Positions 61,809 through 64,000 of a stretch of 64,000 nt of DNA are shown one piece after another. The position numbers and the translations under genes are program-made. Below the pieces are notes generated by a model. The model did no database searches. It saw only the letters and a program-made list of their open reading frames with translations, and was not told the origin of the DNA. The DNA comes from Rhodobacteraceae bacterium CCMM004 (GTDB taxonomy: Bacteria; Pseudomonadota; Alphaproteobacteria; Rhodobacterales; Rhodobacteraceae), in contig RZWH01000003.1 of NCBI GenBank assembly GCA_004005435.1, positions 434,001-498,000 of the forward strand. The letters run 5' to 3'. Position 1 is the first letter of the stretch, and each line of letters opens with the position of its first letter.

Positions 61809-63209
61809 ATGGATCCTATCGACATCGGTTTGTGGTGCACCGGCGCGCTGTTCCTCCTGGTGGTGCTCGGGATGCGCGTGGCCTTCGCCGCCGCGTTCGC
61901 AGGGCTGATCGGGCTCGTCTGGATCTTCTGGGCGCGGAAGGGCTATGCGGGCGACGAGTTCTTTTGGGCGCTGACCGTCGCGGTCAAGACCGCCGGACAG
62001 GTGCCCCATTCCAAGGTGGCGAGCCAGGCGCTGAGCCTGATCCCCACCTTCATTCTCATCGGCTATCTGGCCTACTATGCGGGGCTGACCCGGGCGTTGT
62101 TCGAGGCCGCCAAGCGCTGGGTCGGGTGGCTGCCCGGGGGGCTCGCCGTCTCGACCGTCTTTGCCACTGCAGGGTTCGCGGCGGTCTCGGGGGCGAGCGT
62201 GGCGACGGCGGCGGTGTTCGCGCGCATCGCCATCCCCGAGATGCTCAAGGTCGGCTACGACAAACGCTTTGCCGCGGGCGTGGTGGCGGCGGGCGGCACG
62301 CTCGCGTCGCTGATCCCTCCGTCGGCGATCCTGGTGATCTACGCGATCATCGTGGAACAGGATGTGGGGATGCTGTTGCTCGCCGGGTTCATCCCCGGCG
62401 TGGTCTCGGCGCTGATCTACGGCGCGCTGATCGTCGGAATGGCGCTGACGATCAAGGGCTTCGGCCCGCCGGTGCGGGGGTTCACCTGGGGCCAGAGGCT
62501 GATCGCCCTGCCCCCGGCGCTGCCCATCGTGTTCGTGGTCGTGATCATCATCTTCTTCATCTACAACCCCTTCGGCGGCGACGCCTGGGGCACGCCGACC
62601 GAGGGCGGCGCGCTGGGCGCGTTCGTGGTGTTCCTGATGGCGCTCTGGCGGGGGATGCGGTGGCGGCAGTTTCGCGACGCGCTCTTGGAAACGGCCAAGC
62701 TGAGCGTGATGATCTTTTCTATCATCTGGGGCGTGCTGATCTACGTGCGGTTTTTGGGCTTCGCCGACCTGCCGGGGGCGTTTTCGGACTGGATCCAGTC
62801 CTTGGACATGGCGCCGATGCTGATCCTGGTGTGCATCCTGTTGGCCTATGCGGTGCTGGGGATGTTCATGGACGCCATCGGGATGCTGCTGCTGACCCTG
62901 CCGGTGGTCTATCCGGCGGTCATGGCGCTGAACGGCGGGCCCTACGTGACGGCGGCGGAGTCCACCTTCGGCATGTCGGGCCCGATGTGCGCGGTGTGGT
63001 TCGGGATCCTGGTGGTCAAGATGGCCGAGTTCTGTCTGATCACGCCGCCCATCGGGCTGAACTGCTTTGTCGTCGCCGGCGTGCGCGACGACATCTCAGT
63101 TCAGGACGTGTTCCGCGGAGTGACGCCGTTCTTCGTGGCGGACGCGATCACCATCGCCACGCTGGTGGCGGTGCCGGGGATCGTGCTGTGGCTGCCGAGC
63201 CAGATGTGA
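61809..63209 (+). CDS. TRAP transporter large permease, DctM family
   Basis: A 466-aa membrane protein with about 12 hydrophobic segments. Family motifs: 'FAAVSGASVATAAVFARIAIPEMLKVGYDKRFAAGVVAAGGTLASLIPPSAILVIYAIIVEQDVGMLLLAGFIPGVVSALIYG' and, near the end, 'LGMFMDAIGMLLLTLPVVYP' and 'PPIGLNCFVVAGV'. It is the transport subunit, driven by a sodium gradient in known members. The N-terminal loop (about 30-85) is longer than in the usual 425-residue DctM. Confidence 0.94.
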   Translation: MDPIDIGLWCTGALFLLVVLGMRVAFAAAFAGLIGLVWIFWARKGYAGDEFFWALTVAVKTAGQVPHSKVASQALSLIPTFILIGYLAYYAGLTRALFEAAKRWVGWLPGGLAVSTVFATAGFAAVSGASVATAAVFARIAIPEMLKVGYDKRFAAGVVAAGGTLASLIPPSAILVIYAIIVEQDVGMLLLAGFIPGVVSALIYGALIVGMALTIKGFGPPVRGFTWGQRLIALPPALPIVFVVVIIIFFIYNPFGGDAWGTPTEGGALGAFVVFLMALWRGMRWRQFRDALLETAKLSVMIFSIIWGVLIYVRFLGFADLPGAFSDWIQSLDMAPMLILVCILLAYAVLGMFMDAIGMLLLTLPVVYPAVMALNGGPYVTAAESTFGMSGPMCAVWFGILVVKMAEFCLITPPIGLNCFVVAGVRDDISVQDVFRGVTPFFVADAITIATLVAVPGIVLWLPSQM

Positions 63210-63339
63210 GCGGACCGCGCGCTGCACGTTCCGCCCGGTCCCCGGCGCATCGATGCGGGTGGGCGCCGGGCGCCGCCTGGCCCGCCCATACTCCCGGGGT
63301 GGCCAGGCGGTGGTCCGTCAGGCGCCCGACGCCCCGCCG

Positions 63340-64000
63340 TCACCAGGGCATCAGCGCCACGGGCGAGCGGCCCGAATAGTTCGCATAGACCGTTTTCTTG
63401 CGCAGGTAGGCGTCGAGCCCGTGGATCCCGTCGTCGCCGCCGGGACCGCTGTTGCGGTAGCCGGTATGGTAGCCCTGGAGCGCCTCCGGCCCGACCCTGT
63501 TGATGTAGACCTCGCCGAACCGCACATCCTGCACTGCACGCATGATCCGCGAGAAGTCGTTGGTGAACAGGTAGGCGGACAGACCGTAGCGGCTGTCGTT
63601 GGCGATCGACACCGCCTCGTCAAAGTCGGCAACCTTCATTAGCGGGACCACGGGTCCGAAGATCTCGTCGCGCATGATGGGCATGTCGGCGCGCACCCCG
63701 GCCAGGATCGTGGGTTTCAGCCAGTTGCCACCGGCCACCGGGGGGGTGTCGGGCCTGCCGCCCTGCAACAGCACCTCGGCACCGGCCGCCACGGCCTCTT
63801 GCGTGATGCGCTCGACCTTTTCCAGCTCGGGCTGCGACACCTTCGGCCCCAGGTCGGTGGTGTCGAGCATCGGATCGCCCATGCGCAGCGCGCGAGTCGC
63901 CTCGACGAAGCGGTCGACGAACGCGTCGAAGATGCCCTCTTGGATCAGCATCCGCTCGTTGCAGATGCAGACCTGGCCGCAGTTCATGAACCGCGACGTG
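63340..64000 (-). CDS. aldA: Aldehyde dehydrogenase, AldA-like, C-terminal part
   Basis: The gene runs off the window; the visible 219 residues are the C-terminal half of an NAD(P)-dependent aldehyde dehydrogenase. The catalytic cysteine is in 'CGQVCICNERMLI' and the cofactor Glu in 'MRDEIFGPVVPLMKV'. The C-terminal run 'PEALQGYHTGYRNSGPGGDDGIHGLDAYLRKKTVY' closely follows E. coli AldA (lactaldehyde/glycolaldehyde dehydrogenase). Convergent with the TRAP operon; it could oxidise the aldehyde released by the HpaI-type aldolase in the same region. Confidence 0.93.
   Translation of the reverse strand, partial: TSRFMNCGQVCICNERMLIQEGIFDAFVDRFVEATRALRMGDPMLDTTDLGPKVSQPELEKVERITQEAVAAGAEVLLQGGRPDTPPVAGGNWLKPTILAGVRADMPIMRDEIFGPVVPLMKVADFDEAVSIANDSRYGLSAYLFTNDFSRIMRAVQDVRFGEVYINRVGPEALQGYHTGYRNSGPGGDDGIHGLDAYLRKKTVYANYSGRSPVALMPW

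Overview
The window is one contiguous piece of a high-GC (roughly 70 %) alphaproteobacterial chromosome, most likely from the order Rhodobacterales (Rhodobacter/Roseobacter group). Four things point there: the gene order trpC-moaC-moeA-lexA-comEC-gltX-gltA; a LexA operator built as a direct repeat (GAAC-N7-GAAC) instead of the E. coli palindrome; a TRAP uptake system; and short intergenic palindromes and a 'TATTTCGGCCAAGATGAAG' element of a kind I associate with this group. Genes are closely packed, often with ATGA or GTGA start/stop overlaps. I see no intact mobile element, rRNA operon, prophage or CRISPR array. One tRNA gene (Leu, anticodon TAG) is present.

Layout. 0-2.1 kb: end of pdhB, a small unknown gene and pdhC (pyruvate dehydrogenase). 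2.1-8.9 kb: Asp/Glu-racemase-like enzyme, M32 carboxypeptidase, heme A synthase, TrmJ, a TfoX-like protein, a ThiE-like protein and an AmgK-like sugar kinase. 9-17.3 kb: a five-gene branched-chain-amino-acid-type ABC transporter, co-directional with an aldo/keto reductase and a small TIGR04076-like protein. Divergent from these are a GntR/FCD regulator and a second aldo/keto reductase fused to a RidA domain; together this looks like one catabolic locus of unknown substrate. 17.6-25.8 kb: a nonulosonic (pseudaminic) acid locus with pseG, pseI, pseF, pseC and pseB, a GT30 (Kdo-transferase-type) glycosyltransferase, a WbqC-like protein and two methyltransferase genes, each broken by one mutation. 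No pseH is visible.

25.9-43.7 kb: housekeeping and metabolic genes, including threonine dehydratase, an HDAC-family deacetylase with a glutathione peroxidase, Nudix, DUF1178, SDR, aspartokinase flanked by inverted palindromic repeats, a LysR/epimerase pair, PtsP, EcsC, GNAT, a flavin-reductase-like protein, an EEP nuclease, a SulP transporter, an unknown 295-aa protein, mtnP and apt. 44.3-47.7 kb: glutamine amidotransferase, PuuA-like synthetase and PuuB-like oxidase, which fit gamma-glutamylation of an amine. 47.9-48.4 kb: a decayed serine-recombinase C-terminus abutting tRNA-Leu. 48.4-59.1 kb: anmK, tyrS, trpC-moaC-moeA, lexA, comEC, gltX and gltA. 59.1-64 kb: HpcH/HpaI aldolase, a complete TRAP transporter and the C-terminal part of an AldA-like aldehyde dehydrogenase.

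Noncoding structure is fairly rich: a degenerate ~95-bp repeat in three copies (two near 7.7 kb, one inverted at 44.0 kb), paired palindromes at 30.3/31.7 kb and 35.9/36.0 kb, a 22-bp element with adjacent GC hairpins (0.4 and 61.1 kb, with a variant at 50.9 kb), and operator-like sites. Four ORFs carry single disrupting changes (21.98, 22.72, 43.76 and 48.15 kb). Two of these lie in or beside homopolymer runs, so assembly error competes with true decay there.
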